Source: Hemibagrus wyckioides | Taxonomy: Eukaryota; Chordata; Actinopteri; Siluriformes; Bagridae | Reading direction: 5' to 3' | Length of the DNA: 64,000 nt | NCBI RefSeq assembly: GCF_019097595.1 | Contig: NC_080726.1 | Span: forward strand, 12,851,705-12,915,704 | Part shown: positions 52,440-64,000 of the stretch, in pieces | Layout: the number at the start of each line of letters is the position of its first letter | Position numbering within the stretch: position 1 is the first letter of the stretch | Translations under genes and position numbers: made by a program | The notes under the pieces: generated by a model | What the model was told of the DNA's origin: nothing | What the model saw: only the letters and a program-made list of their open reading frames with translations | Databases searched by the model: none

Positions 52440-52780
52440 ATCCATCCATCACGGTTCTGTTCCAGGTGTGTGTGCGTGTGTGTGTGTGCGCGCCCGCGCG
52501 TGCGTGCGTGGGTGGGTGCGCGCGCCCTCAAAAGTGGCGTTTCAAATGTACAGCTCATAGAGTTGCGTCTTCCCATTGCACCATGTTATCGATGTCAGAA
52601 TGAAGGGTATACTAACGTTATATAATTCTAGCGCTTTTACTTATTATTTAGTTATTTATATATAACTTCAAGACAATATTAGACTGTGTAGCGCTTTAAA
52701 CAACAGCATTATGCGCCTCGAGTTAGAAGACAGATTCGCGCAAGGAACCGATACACCGATTATTCATGGTATGTTTTTCG
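52440..52780 (+). promoter_or_regulatory. Candidate gipr promoter and non-coding first exon
   Basis: A CpG/TG-rich stretch (about 52466-52527) is followed by CpG-containing unique sequence that ends in a strong donor, TTTTTCG/GTAAGTCATG, with the intron starting at 52781. It lies on the correct strand 4.3 kb upstream of the gipr signal exon, whose own acceptor at 57119 needs an upstream partner. This is inference; no TATA box or initiator is obvious and no transcript evidence is available here. Confidence 0.3.
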
Positions 52781-52789
52781 GTAAGTCAT

Positions 52790-55700
52790 GATTCCATAAT
52801 ATCTTAGCCCGAGCATTTTTTGTCTCAGACTACTGTAATAATCTAATCTCATATCCAAACCTTTCTGCGTGTGGTTTTATTTAGTAGAGCAGCCTACAAA
52901 GAGTCACCTGAAACTACAAGGAAAACTTTTAATGCTAGTTTAATGTTATGTTTAAGGATAAAGATAAGATAAGATGGATAAGTAATATAAAATGGTAAAG
53001 AAGAATATGTGTGTGTCGTGTTTGAGTCCTTACATTATGTCATAATGTCATCCTTTTTCTGGAATCGCATCGCTCTTTTAAGTGGAACCAAGCGCAAAAA
53101 CGCACAAGAGTAAAGCCTGTGCGCTGTGTATCGACCCACGACTCGCTTTTTCTAGCTAAGGCAAGTCCTCAAATCTCGCGTTTAGATACAGCGAACATGC
53201 AAGAACATGTAAATTCACCTTTTATATAATCCAAAGAACAGATCACAAAGCAATCAAATATAGATGACATCAATTGGATGATTTAATCCATCTGTTGATC
53301 AAGTCCATCAACTACATGAAAAGTCAGCAAAGCTCAGATGAGCAAATCTTAGATATCTCAAAGATCTCCAGTGCGAATGTTGATTATACACAGGCTAATT
53401 TGAATGCTAAAGGAATTGGCCACCAGCTTTCAGCACCAGCACAAAAGCATAGGGTATAGACAATCTGATAGATGATCTGGATAATCTGATATAAGAAGTG
53501 AACTTTTCATGAAGGTACTGTAGATCTCCAGGAACAGTGAGTGCTGGCCACTGTTTGTGAACACTATTCACAAATCATCTTACCACATATGATTGGTTCA
53601 GTCAAGTAAATCCATTTTTTAGACACCACTGGGTGGAATTTTAGGAATCTCAGCTGTGTTATCGTATTAGACTTCATGGGGAGAATCAAGGTGCTGCCTT
53701 ACTTGTTATTTTTCCCATTCAAAGCATCATCATTCTTCTTCTTCTTCTTCTTCTTCTTCTTCTTCTTCTTCTTCTTCTTCTTCTCCTTCTTCTTCTTTTC
53801 TATATCTGGAGCGAATAGTGTTTCTCTGTGCGATTATGTCATTCCATGTAATGATTTATACATTTTTCCAAGAGCATTTATGTGGACCACCAGGTGGATG
53901 TAATTAAACTGTTAATCTCTCCATCACTTTCCTTTTACTTAATTTTTAATGGGGCCAACAAACTAGTGGGAAAGAGTGACCCGCAAGTGCAGATTTTTTG
54001 TCGTGTTGGTTCTAGACGTTGTACAATCTCTGCAACCTCATGATGTGCCGTAAGGTGTAAGGCTCAGCAACTTTTCCACCTTTTTAAGCTTTTAAGATAT
54101 TTACTAGGTGTCATTTAGGGTCTGTGTTTGTCTGTCATAGTCATAGGGTTAATCTTAGCTCTCAGTGATGTACTCAGAAGGGATGTACCACTTACAAGTG
54201 TGTGCGCACTTTGGGGTTTTTTTGAGCCACTGGGTTAGCTGGCAGGTGCCAACCTGTATTTTTGGTTATAGGGTAGGCTAACAAGTGGCTTATTTTTGTT
54301 ACTCCTTTCAAGAGACCTCTGTAAGAGATCTAACAATTACAATCAATCTAAGAGCTTATGCTAAAGCTATTGCCAAAACATTTCATCTGAAATTCAGAGT
54401 GCAAAAATAATTATTTATTTGTTTCCGTCATTAGGCTTGATATTGAGCTCGCATACTAATACATAACTGCTGATATCTCAGCAAAATATCCTAAATGAAC
54501 CTTGTTTCCAAATTGTTATGCTGTGGTTTTAATATCACAGAATTAAATGATAGAACTTACCATGGCTTGGGAAACTCCTAATTCACAACCAGGTCTCATG
54601 TCTGCTTTGGGTTTTTTTTTTTCTTAATCACACATACTCGTGCAATTATTTATCAGATATATTTGAACTCAGTTGTTATCATAACATTATGATAAGGAGA
54701 GTTTTTTTGGTGGCGATTATCCCTGCTTAAATCACCAATTTCTAGGATTTGACATTTTGGTTGCTTTTTCATACAGGTGATGGATATCTAAAAGTGTGCT
54801 TGTTCATTTGAGATTTGCCAGACCTACCTGGTAGACATGTTATGCTGGAATTATAAATGATACTTTATCTGAAACAATTATATAAACCAATCACTGTCAG
54901 GAGTCTGGGGATTTTGCTATATATTTAATATTACATATTTGTATTACATATATATATTACATATATATTTAATACAAAAATTTTCATTTGTAGATAACCT
55001 GCATACAATTCTATTAGAAATTGCATGTTGCTGAATAAGTCAGTTATATAGTATCCTCAGGACACAGGATTATCAGAAACCTGGGCTTAGTAGTATTCTT
55101 TTGCCAACAGTCTATGTCCCTTTCCTTAAACATAGACCTGTTGTAAGGTGTCTTTTAGCTTTGATCACATTCATCACATGCTCACATTAACTGGACCTGA
55201 GAAACGAATTTGAGGCTACATGTATTTTTTTATATATATATATATATTCATGATATAATGCATTTTTTCACAAGAAATGGGAAGAAATTAGCAAGTAGCC
55301 ATCGAATTGCACTGATTTTAAATAATTCCATTGATTCAGTGACTTGCTGCTGACAACAGACAGCATCAGTTGGAAATTATATGAGAATGAGGAGACAGTC
55401 TGGAACCACTTCACTGAGCGCCTTCCCCCAAAGATTTCATTACATTCATCTTTCCTCAAAGAGGAGGCATTTATTGAGTGCACTAGGAAACATCCTTTCA
55501 ACAATAATTATGGGGTGGAAAACAACTTTATATAAATAAATGTTATGTAAAGCATATATTGTCTTATAACTTAGTGACATAGTCAGGTAATACTTCAGAA
55601 CTTATCTAGGAACAATACTTTAGGATTTAATTAAAGGTAAAAAGTTAATGTAAGAAATTGTAGCAGGCATGCTAAGTGTAAACAACAGGATTCAGGGAAT

Positions 55701-56400
55701 GTGTGAGAATCCATGTACAGGTTAAGTTACAAAATCCAAAGACAGAATTAAAATGGGATCAATGATCAATCACAGAAATTCAATCATGCGAGGGTCAAAG
55801 CACGGAAATAGCAATCACAGTATGCAAGGATCATACGTTACATTATTGTTGGAAAGACTTTGCACTAAATGAATGTTACTGCTAGATTTATATAGTCTGT
55901 AGACAAGAAGTGTTTGGTAATGAAGAAGGAACTAATACTTAAGAGAGGGGGACCACTGCTGGTTTAGAGGTGTAATGTCCTGGGTAGATGTAACAGCCTT
56001 AAGGAGTAAAGGTCTCTCCGTATTGTGGATATTTTCTCTTGATGAGCCCCAGTAGTGTTTTAAAGGCATGCTGGATTACCTGTATTCAGTTAGGATGTAT
56101 GGTGAAGTGTAAATATAGTGTTACAATTTCATTTTTCAATCCCATCTGGCATAATCCATGATTACAAGTATGTGTTCATGAAGTAGTGGCTACTCAATCC
56201 ATACAGATTTTCCCTAAGGGCACCAAGATCATTGGCAGGGGAGTGAAGGAGTGAGTGGTCATTTTTGCAAACATATGGCTAGTAAGACACTTTTAACAAG
56301 ATGGAGATGAAACCATTCAGGACTTTATTATTAGGTGGATGACAAAAGGACAAAAAAACAGCGAGTGTCACAACAAGGTGTTGTTCTTTAATGTGCTTTG
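52790..56400. other. No coding exon seen; likely gipr 5' intron or intergenic
   Basis: CpG-containing sequence continues to about 53180, then becomes AT-rich. Apart from the TTC microsatellite no feature is supported. If the 52780 donor is real, this is the first gipr intron. Confidence 0.4.
53733..53798. repeat. (TTC)n microsatellite
   Basis: About 22 TTC units with one CTCC interruption. The poly-Phe frame over it is not a gene. Confidence 0.97.
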
Positions 56401-56641
56401 GTATAGATTTTGTACTTATTGGAACTGTACTGGAGCGATGGACAACACAAAAAAGTGAGTGAATACTTTGGGGCAAAATCTCCCATAAGTGGACTTTGGA
56501 CTAAGGAGACTGTAGTATATTTGATTTCTATAATTTATATTCTTATCAAACCAGTCAGTGAGACCACACCCATGAGGATAGATATGTTTCATCCTAGAAT
56601 AACAGTCATAAGTCACAATAACTTTGTACTGATTTGCACTT

Positions 56642-56666
56642 TATATATATATATATATATATATAA

Positions 56667-56753
<87 letters not shown>
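56642..56753. repeat. (TA)n microsatellite
   Basis: About 110 bp of TA with one short interruption (aaact), directly left of the truncated Tc1 element at 56757. Confidence 0.97.
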
Positions 56754-56754
<1 letters not shown>

Positions 56755-56756
56755 TA

Positions 56757-57028
56757 CTAGTCAAAAGTGCTGAAGGCGGCCGAAATACACAATAATGTCC
56801 TTTGAACAGTTGATATTGAGATATGTCTGCTACTGATGCTCTGTAAAGCCTTCATAACGGCTCTAATTTGAGGTGCTGTTAATTGGTGATTTCTGAGGCT
56901 GGTAACTCTAAATGAACTTCCCCTTCCCCCTTGTCATTACATATGGATTACTTAAGTCCATGTGTGTTATTTCATAGTTTTGAAATCTCCAATATTGTTC
57001 TAGGTGTGTCCAAACTTTTGACTGGTAT
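56757..57028 (-). mobile_element. Truncated Tc1-like element just upstream of the gipr signal exon
   Basis: The right end taggtgtgtccaaacttttg then actgg is the inverted terminal repeat of the family also found at 36528. Internal antisense blocks (cctttgaacagttgatattg, gatttctgaggctggtaact) remain, while the bulk of the transposase is missing. The left side merges into a TA microsatellite and the right side into another. It ends 92 bp before the candidate gipr exon acceptor. Confidence 0.65.
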
Positions 57029-57034
57029 ATATAT

Positions 57035-57091
<57 letters not shown>

Positions 57092-57119
57092 ATTTAATTT
57101 TTTGTGTGTGTTCTTGTAG

Positions 57120-57260
57120 GTGCAATTTGAGAGCCTGTAGCTGTGAAAAGATGGACTGCTCAGTTCTGAAATGCCTGGACCCCACCTTGGTATTCTATTA
57201 GTAATGAAGAGCTCCTTCACAATCCTACTCGTCAGTCTATCTGTCCTGTGCAGGGTTGAG
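57120..57260 (+). other. gipr: gipr signal-peptide exon with candidate 5' splice acceptor
   Basis: The ATG at 57204 opens a 19-codon exon with a hydrophobic core typical of a signal peptide. It ends GAG/GTATAT in phase 0, exactly what the next exon at 58160 needs. A pyrimidine-rich tract ending ttcttgtag at 57111-57119 makes a good acceptor, so this exon probably starts at 57120 with 84 nt of 5' UTR. The bases just upstream of 57028 belong to a Tc1-like transposon end and AT repeats. Confidence 0.65.
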
Positions 57261-59601
57261 GTATATAACCATCTCCAAGACCTAGTTAATATTTCAGAAT
57301 TTCAATTAGAATATATAATTACTAGGGGTGTAACAAAATAAAAAAAAATTGACAGTAAATTATGATTCAAGGTCAGTAGCCTATAGTGAAACAAAAGCTA
57401 CACATTGGAAAGTCACAAAATTAAACATGTTTAAATAAACATGGCTAAGCTATAATTGGTGTGACTCTGAAATGTGGCTAAACCACTTGGCCTTTTATGT
57501 TATATTCTGTCATTAGAAAGTTACACATTTAAAGACACAGAGACTTTGCTGTGTGTGTGTGTGTGTATGTGTGTGTGTGTCTGTGTGTCTGTGTGTGTGT
57601 GTTTCATCTAGTTGCACTGATAAATAAACATACTGTGTTTGTATTCTTGACCATACAGATTTGGGGGAATCTTTCAGTTCCTGCTTGCTGCTCAGACTCT
57701 GATAGCTTTTGCTGTTTTTTATGAGCTAATATACTAGTACTGTAGCTACTGACCTAACTTTGTGCTTAGGAGTACCTCTGTACCCTATCCTGATTTGAGA
57801 TAAAGAGAAAGGCTTGAAACAGTTTAAATATGTAGGATGTGGGCTTCATTAAGTTTAAATCTACCGAATGTGTTGTTTGACATAACTGACATGTTATTAT
57901 GGCTTACACCCCTAAAAATGACCTACATGCCTATAATTATTGCATTACAGCACAATAGTCCTAAGTGTTTTCAATAGTTTTTTCTTAAAATACATATACA
58001 TTCTCTTTGAAATATTAAACATGAATTCATCTTTATGCATTAAGTCCAAAACTAGTCGCTTTTGTAGTCTCTGACATTTGAAGGTAGAATGATTCAGCAA
58101 TTACACATTGAGTAAATGTTTATAGCACATTAACTATATGTCATATAAATGTATTTTAGTGTGTGTTTGGGCGGACATTTGAGCACACGCGGCAGAAATG
58201 GGAAAGGTATCGGAATGAGTGCATGTCAAACATCAGCTCAGCACCGACCCCCTCAGGTACCATACACTCCCTCTGTTTTCATTACATCACACATTTGTGA
58301 GTGGTGTCATGTGTGCCTTTTGCAGCAAAAAAAAAACCCTTTACCTTACCTTACTAAGAGAAAATTCTCATTCTCACATCAGAAGCACCAAATATTAATT
58401 GGTCTGAAGGATTTGAGTGCCAGAATTGTTTGCCTTTGTGTAATATAAAGATAAAATAACCAAGATAGTGTGGTCAAGTTCAATAAAATGCTGTTTATTG
58501 AAACCCACCCAAGGGAAGAAGCATTTGAGCTGAGTTTATGATAATGTATTCCACTGTGAAAAATGTGGCCAAGAGAGGAAAGATATGGCAGGGAGTTTAA
58601 CTGAAGGGAGTGTATTTCCAAAAACAGTAAAATATAACAATAATTCCCATGTGTAGTAAAGTTTATTAAATGTTACTGGCTTTGAAGCTTTATTTATTTT
58701 TATTACAACATCGCTCACTGACTGATTATCTGTGATGTGGTATACAGGTAATATACAGGAATCCCTCTATCTAAATTTAAACAATAGCTATTTTACCTGT
58801 GAATGTTATTTTTGTTTAGTAGAATTAGTCCTTACAACACAAATTTGCAAGCACAATTGCAAGCTACTGTTTTACTTTGTAAGACCATGAGCTTCCCTGT
58901 CTGTGCGACCTCATCATGTGATGGTCAGCCAAGAAAGAAAATGACACATGGCATGATCCTTTAACCAGCTGACATGAGTACAAATACATTAGCAGGAGGG
59001 AGCCCCCTATCTATGGATGCTTTGTACCTACACTGTGCTGTTAAAAAATATACTCAAAAAATAGAACATATTATTTACTTAAGGATTCTCTTGCTTGAAA
59101 GTAAAGGGTAGAAGCAGTGAAATGCCTTTAGTTATGATTACATTTTTTTATATTTTCATACTGCTATCATATAATTCTGTTTAATTGCAGCACACTTTAT
59201 TTTTTCCTCAGGTTTGTTCTGCAGACGCATGTTTGATCAATATGCTTGCTGGACGGATGGGTTGCCCAACACCACAGTCAAAGTGCCCTGTCCCTGGTAT
59301 TTGCCCTGGTATTCTCAAGGTAACTGCTATTGGCTAATGCATTATGGTTTAATGTATTTTGTGTCTTTTTTTTTTACCAGTAGTAGCAGTTTGTAGTAGA
59401 ATAAGACTTGGAATAATTGAGTTGTATGTAATGTACACGTCACACAGTACAAAGTGGGTTTGTCCTAAGAGAATGTGGTCCAGATGGCCAGTGGCACACC
59501 AGCAACACGAGCCACACCTGGCGAAACCACTCACAATGCATTGAAAATAGCAGCAACCACAAAAAGCAGGTATGATTTCAATTTGCAGTCATTTTGAAAA
59601 A

Positions 59602-59656
<55 letters not shown>

Positions 59657-60862
59657 GCAAAAACAAATTGATCCAACTGCCAAATATATTTGCACCTTGC
59701 AGTCCAGTCACAGTAATGCATATTAAATTTAGCAAAAATATTAAACTTGGATTGAACTACATGCATTAGGACCAAATTAGGACCAGTGTTCCACAACTTT
59801 GAAAGCATCATTACCATATCATGTTCTTTTTTGCCAGAGGCTGACCATAATAGACATACAAAATGCAACATTATGCCAGGCAAATGGGTTGCGCCTGGCA
59901 AGATATGACGAGACTGACATCAAGACAGTGTGCTCATAGCCTGTAGTCATTTGTCCCTATTTCTGAATTAACTTCATTTCCCTTTAAACAACAGAATGTA
60001 TATACACATACTTGCACTTTCTTTCATTACTCAAAGCAAAATTTCTCAAACTCTGCTATATATAATGGAGAATGTTGGTGGGCAGTAATTTACAGGTCAT
60101 TATTCATTGGATTGAAGTCCAAGCTTTGAGTCAGCCATGCCATACCTGCCTGGTGATTTGGCTCATTGTCTTGGAACACCTGGGTGTCAGGCTGTATTTG
60201 GTTTGTGATGAGCATATGCATTGGCTTTAGACCAAATGGTTCAATTTTAGTCTCATCAGACCACGAAATCATTCACAAAATCTCTCAGATTCTCTTACCT
60301 AGCCTTTATTAGTAGTAGCTTAATTGACCAAATTTTAAAGTTGCCAGAACTGTGAAGAGCAGATAATATTCTTGAGATTTGAAAGGATCTTTTATTATGT
60401 CCAGTGAGTCTAGTAAGTCTTATTGTAGCTAGACTCTCTGATAATTCTCTCACAATTGTCCTTTTTGCCTGAACCCCCAGTTTGGTCAGATCTCGGTAGC
60501 ATTTTTGGCTGTGCAATATTTTTCCCACAGTTATAATGGTTTTCACAGTGCTCTGAAGAAGCTTCAGTGGTTTAATGATGATTTAGAGCCACTTTTTTCC
60601 CACTATTTTCTCCCACAGCTGCATGGGCAATTCCATGGTACTCATGACAACAAGGCTGATCTGATATATTAGCTGTGAGACCTCACAAAGTGTAGACATA
60701 CAACTTGTGTAGACATACAACTGGACATGAATAGATTTCAAATGAACACAGATATACCTTGTATGACAAGTTTAGTGTGAGCATGAAAATGAATTATTAG
60801 TCCTAATTTAGAATGCTGAAATGAAATAGGAGGAATATTTATCAGTTTTAAAATATCAGTTT

Positions 60863-60950
<88 letters not shown>

Positions 60951-63488
60951 GCCATTTAAATACAGTGCATTCTTTTTTTTTTTAATTTTTGCTACAGGAG
61001 CAACAGATACTGGTCCTATCCCACATGAAGGTGATGTACACAGTTTTCTACTGTTTGTCATTGGCTAGCCTTACTCTGGCCCTCATCATATTACTTCTGT
61101 TTAGGTGAGTCTAAATTTATTAAGTCTCTGCTGAAATCTTATTTATGATTGAAAAGAATAATTTGTCAACTTATCTACAACAGCCATAGGAATTGTCTAT
61201 ACAGAATTATTTGATCAGCTTACTTGATCAGTATAGCTTGCCAGTGTGACACTTAGCAATAAATATATAGTAAATCTTTAAATCCTCATCTGCATTGCTT
61301 TGAGAATTCATTATCATTTGTGTGTTAATGCATTAGAATAGATGCTAGTTGATACAATTGACAGGGCCTTTAGCAACATGTAGTGCTAGATAGTTGGGGT
61401 TGTGATGAGTTCTTTAGCACATTTTTTCAATGAATATGCTGTCTTGCTGTTAAAGCCTTCAGCTATGAGGTGATATATTTTGACCATGTGTAGTCAGCCT
61501 CAGTGTTGCAGTTCATAATGCCCACAGGGTGCCAACAATGACATTTTCAAATTGAATTTTTTTTGTTATGTTTATGTCGCATTCATTATTAAGCTCGTTT
61601 ATGAAAAACAACTGTTCTGTGACTATGAACAAAGTTTTAATATATAATAAAAAAAAAAAACTTAGCATAAACAAGATCGAGAAAAAGCAGAGTGTCAGGA
61701 GATTTGCAATAAGGTTTGATTGAATATCGAGGCAAAAACAAATCAGATCAGAAAGCAACATGGTGAAATGCTTGGTACGTCAGATGTGTTAACAGAGCTG
61801 AGCAGGTATGTTAAGTGAGTGTTCAGAGTCTCTATGGTGTGTGGATGATTGAAACCAGGTATGCTACATCAGTTTGAGGTGGCCAGGTGTTGCTGTCCGT
61901 GGCACCTATGTTTGTAAGCAGCATGAGCTGGGGAATGAAGTTTGACACTTTCATTATGGCACTGACATGACAGGAAACAACTATGACAAGAAACAATGGA
62001 TTGTGAATTTGCATAAATATCTGCACATATCTCCACTTTTTTCAAAATACATATTGTTATTGTTACATATCAACATATTGTTTCTGCCACTGATCCTTGT
62101 ACCTTCCCTATATTATATTTTTCCTTTCATATCTGAACGATAGTATATTCTGGTTCACTGTTCTTGTACTTTGTATGGTTGTGTATGTGACCAATACAAA
62201 CTGTAATTAGAATTTTAATAATTGAACAAGTCATTATTCTTGCCTGTTAATTCGTTATATACAAAATAATTCCATGAAGAATTAATGAGCATTGATTATT
62301 AATTCTTTGGCTATGTATGTGTAGCTATGCAACAGTGAAGTTGTACAGTTTGTCATGCAGCAGAAATGATCATTTTAAATAATTTCTGTTTTGTTATGGT
62401 AGTAATTATAGATTTAATTAGTGACCAAATATGATTACATTTTCCTCTCTTATCAATATTGTCAACCAAATTTATTTCATGATAAACAAAACTGTTGTGA
62501 AAATAGGTTAACATTTGTTCACATGAATATAGATTTTGTTCATGTAAACAGTGGTTATTCTGTGTCTGCTCTATTGTAGGAAACTCCGTTGCACCCGCAA
62601 CTACATTCATGCCAACCTGTTTGCTTCTTTTATCCTGCGGGCTGTGTCCGTCCTTATACGTGATGATCTTCTCCAAAAACGCAGTCCTTACCTCCAAAAC
62701 AGCAGTAATTTTTCCCATGTTTTCAGTGACCAGGTATTGCCAAATATGCCCATTGTACACATATATGACCACGAACACATAGAGTACATAGTTTTGTTTT
62801 GACATAGTGATGCATCCAAAATGATACTTCATTCACCATAACACATGCAATCAAGTGAAATGTTACAATGACATGACCCTCAAACTCTTTCTGTTTTTTG
62901 CCTACAGGATCTGTTGGGTTGCCGCATAGCCGAAGTGGTAATGCACTACTGTATGGGAACCAGCTTCTTCTGGGTACTAACGGAGGGCCTGTACCTCCAT
63001 AACCTTCTGATACTCCTTGTGTTCTCTGAGAACAGCTACTTCTATGGTTACCTTGCCCTCGGCTGGGGTCAGTACCATTTTGACTACATAGGAATTTGCC
63101 AGTTGGAATTGACGTATAGCATTGCTGTTAATCCTGTTGATTATTGACTGTTTTTTCAACAATTAACAAATATACATTCAGATAAATCCTGTAAGAGTAA
63201 TTGCAATATAAAAGCAATATACCAATATGGTCAAGACATTTTGGATGCACAGTAACATAATTTCTTTCCTCAGTTACTCCTGTACTTTATGTGGTCCCAT
63301 GGATCGTAGTGCGCCATCTATATGAGAACACTGGGTAAGCCTTCTCAGCTGTGTTAAAGAGACATCAATATGTACTATTATACTTTGGAGAATGCAGACA
63401 AATGATATCTTTGTCAAGGTGCTGGGAGAAGAACGAGAACACTGTGCATATGTTGATTGTTGAAGCTCCTATCTACCTGGCTATCTTA
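57204..63488 (+). CDS. gipr: Class B1 GPCR, gastric inhibitory polypeptide receptor-like (3' end beyond window)
   Basis: Family role: a plasma-membrane receptor for a glucagon-family peptide, usually coupling to Gs and cAMP. Seen: exons 57204-57260, 58160-58256, 59212-59319, 59448-59569, 60998-61104, 62580-62733, 62908-63067, 63274-63334 and 63419-63488 join in phase to 312 aa with no stop. Residues 1-19 are a signal peptide ([10 protein letters not shown]...). The extracellular domain has the six class B cysteines at 40, 55, 64, 78, 97 and 118, with W65, W103 and W112. Several N-glycosylation sequons follow (N43, N71, N107, N114, N121, N204). TM1 is about 138-163, TM2 172-191, TM3 219-248, TM4 261-281; C220 and C290 are the TM3-ECL2 disulfide pair. 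[10 protein letters not shown] and [13 protein letters not shown] resemble GIPR most; the gene is divergent from eml2 as in human. Odd: H228, S234 and E304 replace normally conserved Q3.37, N3.43 and R5.40. The alternative is another glucagon-subfamily receptor. TM5 to the C-tail lie outside the window. Confidence 0.85.
57553..57602. repeat. (TG)n microsatellite in gipr intron 1
   Basis: Imperfect TG run with A and C interruptions between the signal-peptide exon and the exon at 58160. Nothing else recognisable is present from 57261 to 58159. Confidence 0.92.
59597..59656. repeat. (AAAT)n microsatellite in a gipr intron
   Basis: About 14 units beginning 28 bp after the donor of the exon that ends at 59569. 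Confidence 0.95.
60090..60560 (-). mobile_element. Tc1-like transposase remnant in a gipr intron
   Basis: The minus strand encodes [11 protein letters not shown] (first catalytic Asp) and, after a deletion, [19 protein letters not shown] with the second Asp. The usual Glu position reads Met (NPMNN). It lies in the intron between the last extracellular-domain exon (ending 59569) and the TM1 exon (starting 60998). Confidence 0.7.
60861..60950. repeat. (TTTC)n microsatellite in a gipr intron
   Basis: About 22 uninterrupted units ending 47 bp before the TM1 exon acceptor at 60997. The downstream run of T residues (about 60972-60990) supplies the polypyrimidine tract. Confidence 0.97.
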
Positions 63489-64000
63489 GTAAGTGTTTTT
63501 TTTTAAATACTGATGCTCAGTATCAGACACACATTTCTCAAACATACTCATTTTAAGATGTTTTTGTCCCAAAATCTCCTGAAAATGCTAGTATATTTAT
63601 GTTATTATTCAATTCTCTAAATTGATTGGATAAACAGCATTACAAGAGTGGTCATATTTAGCATCACTCCACTTATTTGGGAATACTTTTTTTTTTGATG
63701 AAGCAAAAACATTTTTGTGTCTTGCATTTTGTGTCTGTAATGTCAGGTACTCAATATTAATAGCATGCTTATCGAACTTGTTGCATTAAAGTTAATGCAA
63801 TTAATTAAATTCTATAAATTCTATAAAATGAATATTGACTGTGATAATTTATGGCACCTGGACTGTGGCAACCATGCTGATGTTCAGCACAATAGCACTC
63901 ATGCTTATGCAATATTTAAGTGTCTTATATATATACATATATATATGTTGCATTCATTGTTTGGGGAAATTTGTGGCTTAGTACAAGCTTGTGTTAATTT

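Noticed and set aside
58149..58448. ATG-started 99-codon frame
   Set aside because: It is out of frame with the receptor exon at 58160-58256, whose phase and homology are clear.
59839..59938. Possible extra gipr exon after tttgccag
   Set aside because: No receptor homology, and the flanking exons 59448-59569 and 60998-61104 already join in phase to the expected sequence.
57204..63488. Calling the receptor gcgr, glp1r or glp2r
   Set aside because: [10 protein letters not shown] and [13 protein letters not shown] with the ECL2 CWEKNE match GIPR best, and the EML2 neighbour supports it; some doubt remains because key residues diverge.

Overview
This window is vertebrate nuclear DNA, almost certainly from a teleost fish and possibly an otophysan such as a catfish or characiform (lineage is inferred only from repeat flavour). 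It is AT-rich, with genes split into short exons by GT-AG introns, many microsatellites, and several fish-type Tc1/mariner, hAT and tRNA-derived SINE copies. I see no prokaryotic, viral or organellar sequence.

Two genes can be reconstructed exon by exon. eml2 (echinoderm microtubule-associated protein-like 2) lies on the minus strand from 39,052 down to 26,312. Its 22 coding exons join without a phase error into a 784-residue protein with an N-terminal coiled coil, a Ser/Thr-rich linker, a HELP motif and WD40 repeats. The second gene is a class B1 peptide-hormone GPCR of the glucagon receptor subfamily, best matched to gipr. It lies on the plus strand from 57,204 and runs off the right edge; nine exons (312 residues) carry it from the signal peptide to the start of TM5. 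In human the EML2 and GIPR genes are direct neighbours in the same divergent orientation, so conserved synteny supports both names.

Layout: 1-19 kb has no confirmed gene but holds transposon relics, a hAT-type element with intact 8-bp target duplications, SINEs and two CNE-like islands. A GC-rich patch at 18.98-19.23 kb may be the promoter and first exon of a minus-strand gene. 19-26 kb holds a decayed DNA transposon, a full-length Tc1 copy with an intact transposase and a perfect 33-bp-arm palindrome. 26.3-41.8 kb is eml2 with a GC-rich, X-box-containing promoter candidate. 41.8-57 kb is mostly repeats, including a second intact Tc1 copy next to a long inverted repeat built around microsatellites. 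57-64 kb is gipr.

The two genes do not share a pathway: Eml2 binds microtubules and Gipr senses an incretin-type peptide at the cell surface. The most interesting biology is in gipr, where an intact reading frame carries substitutions at several positions usually invariant for ligand binding and activation in this family.
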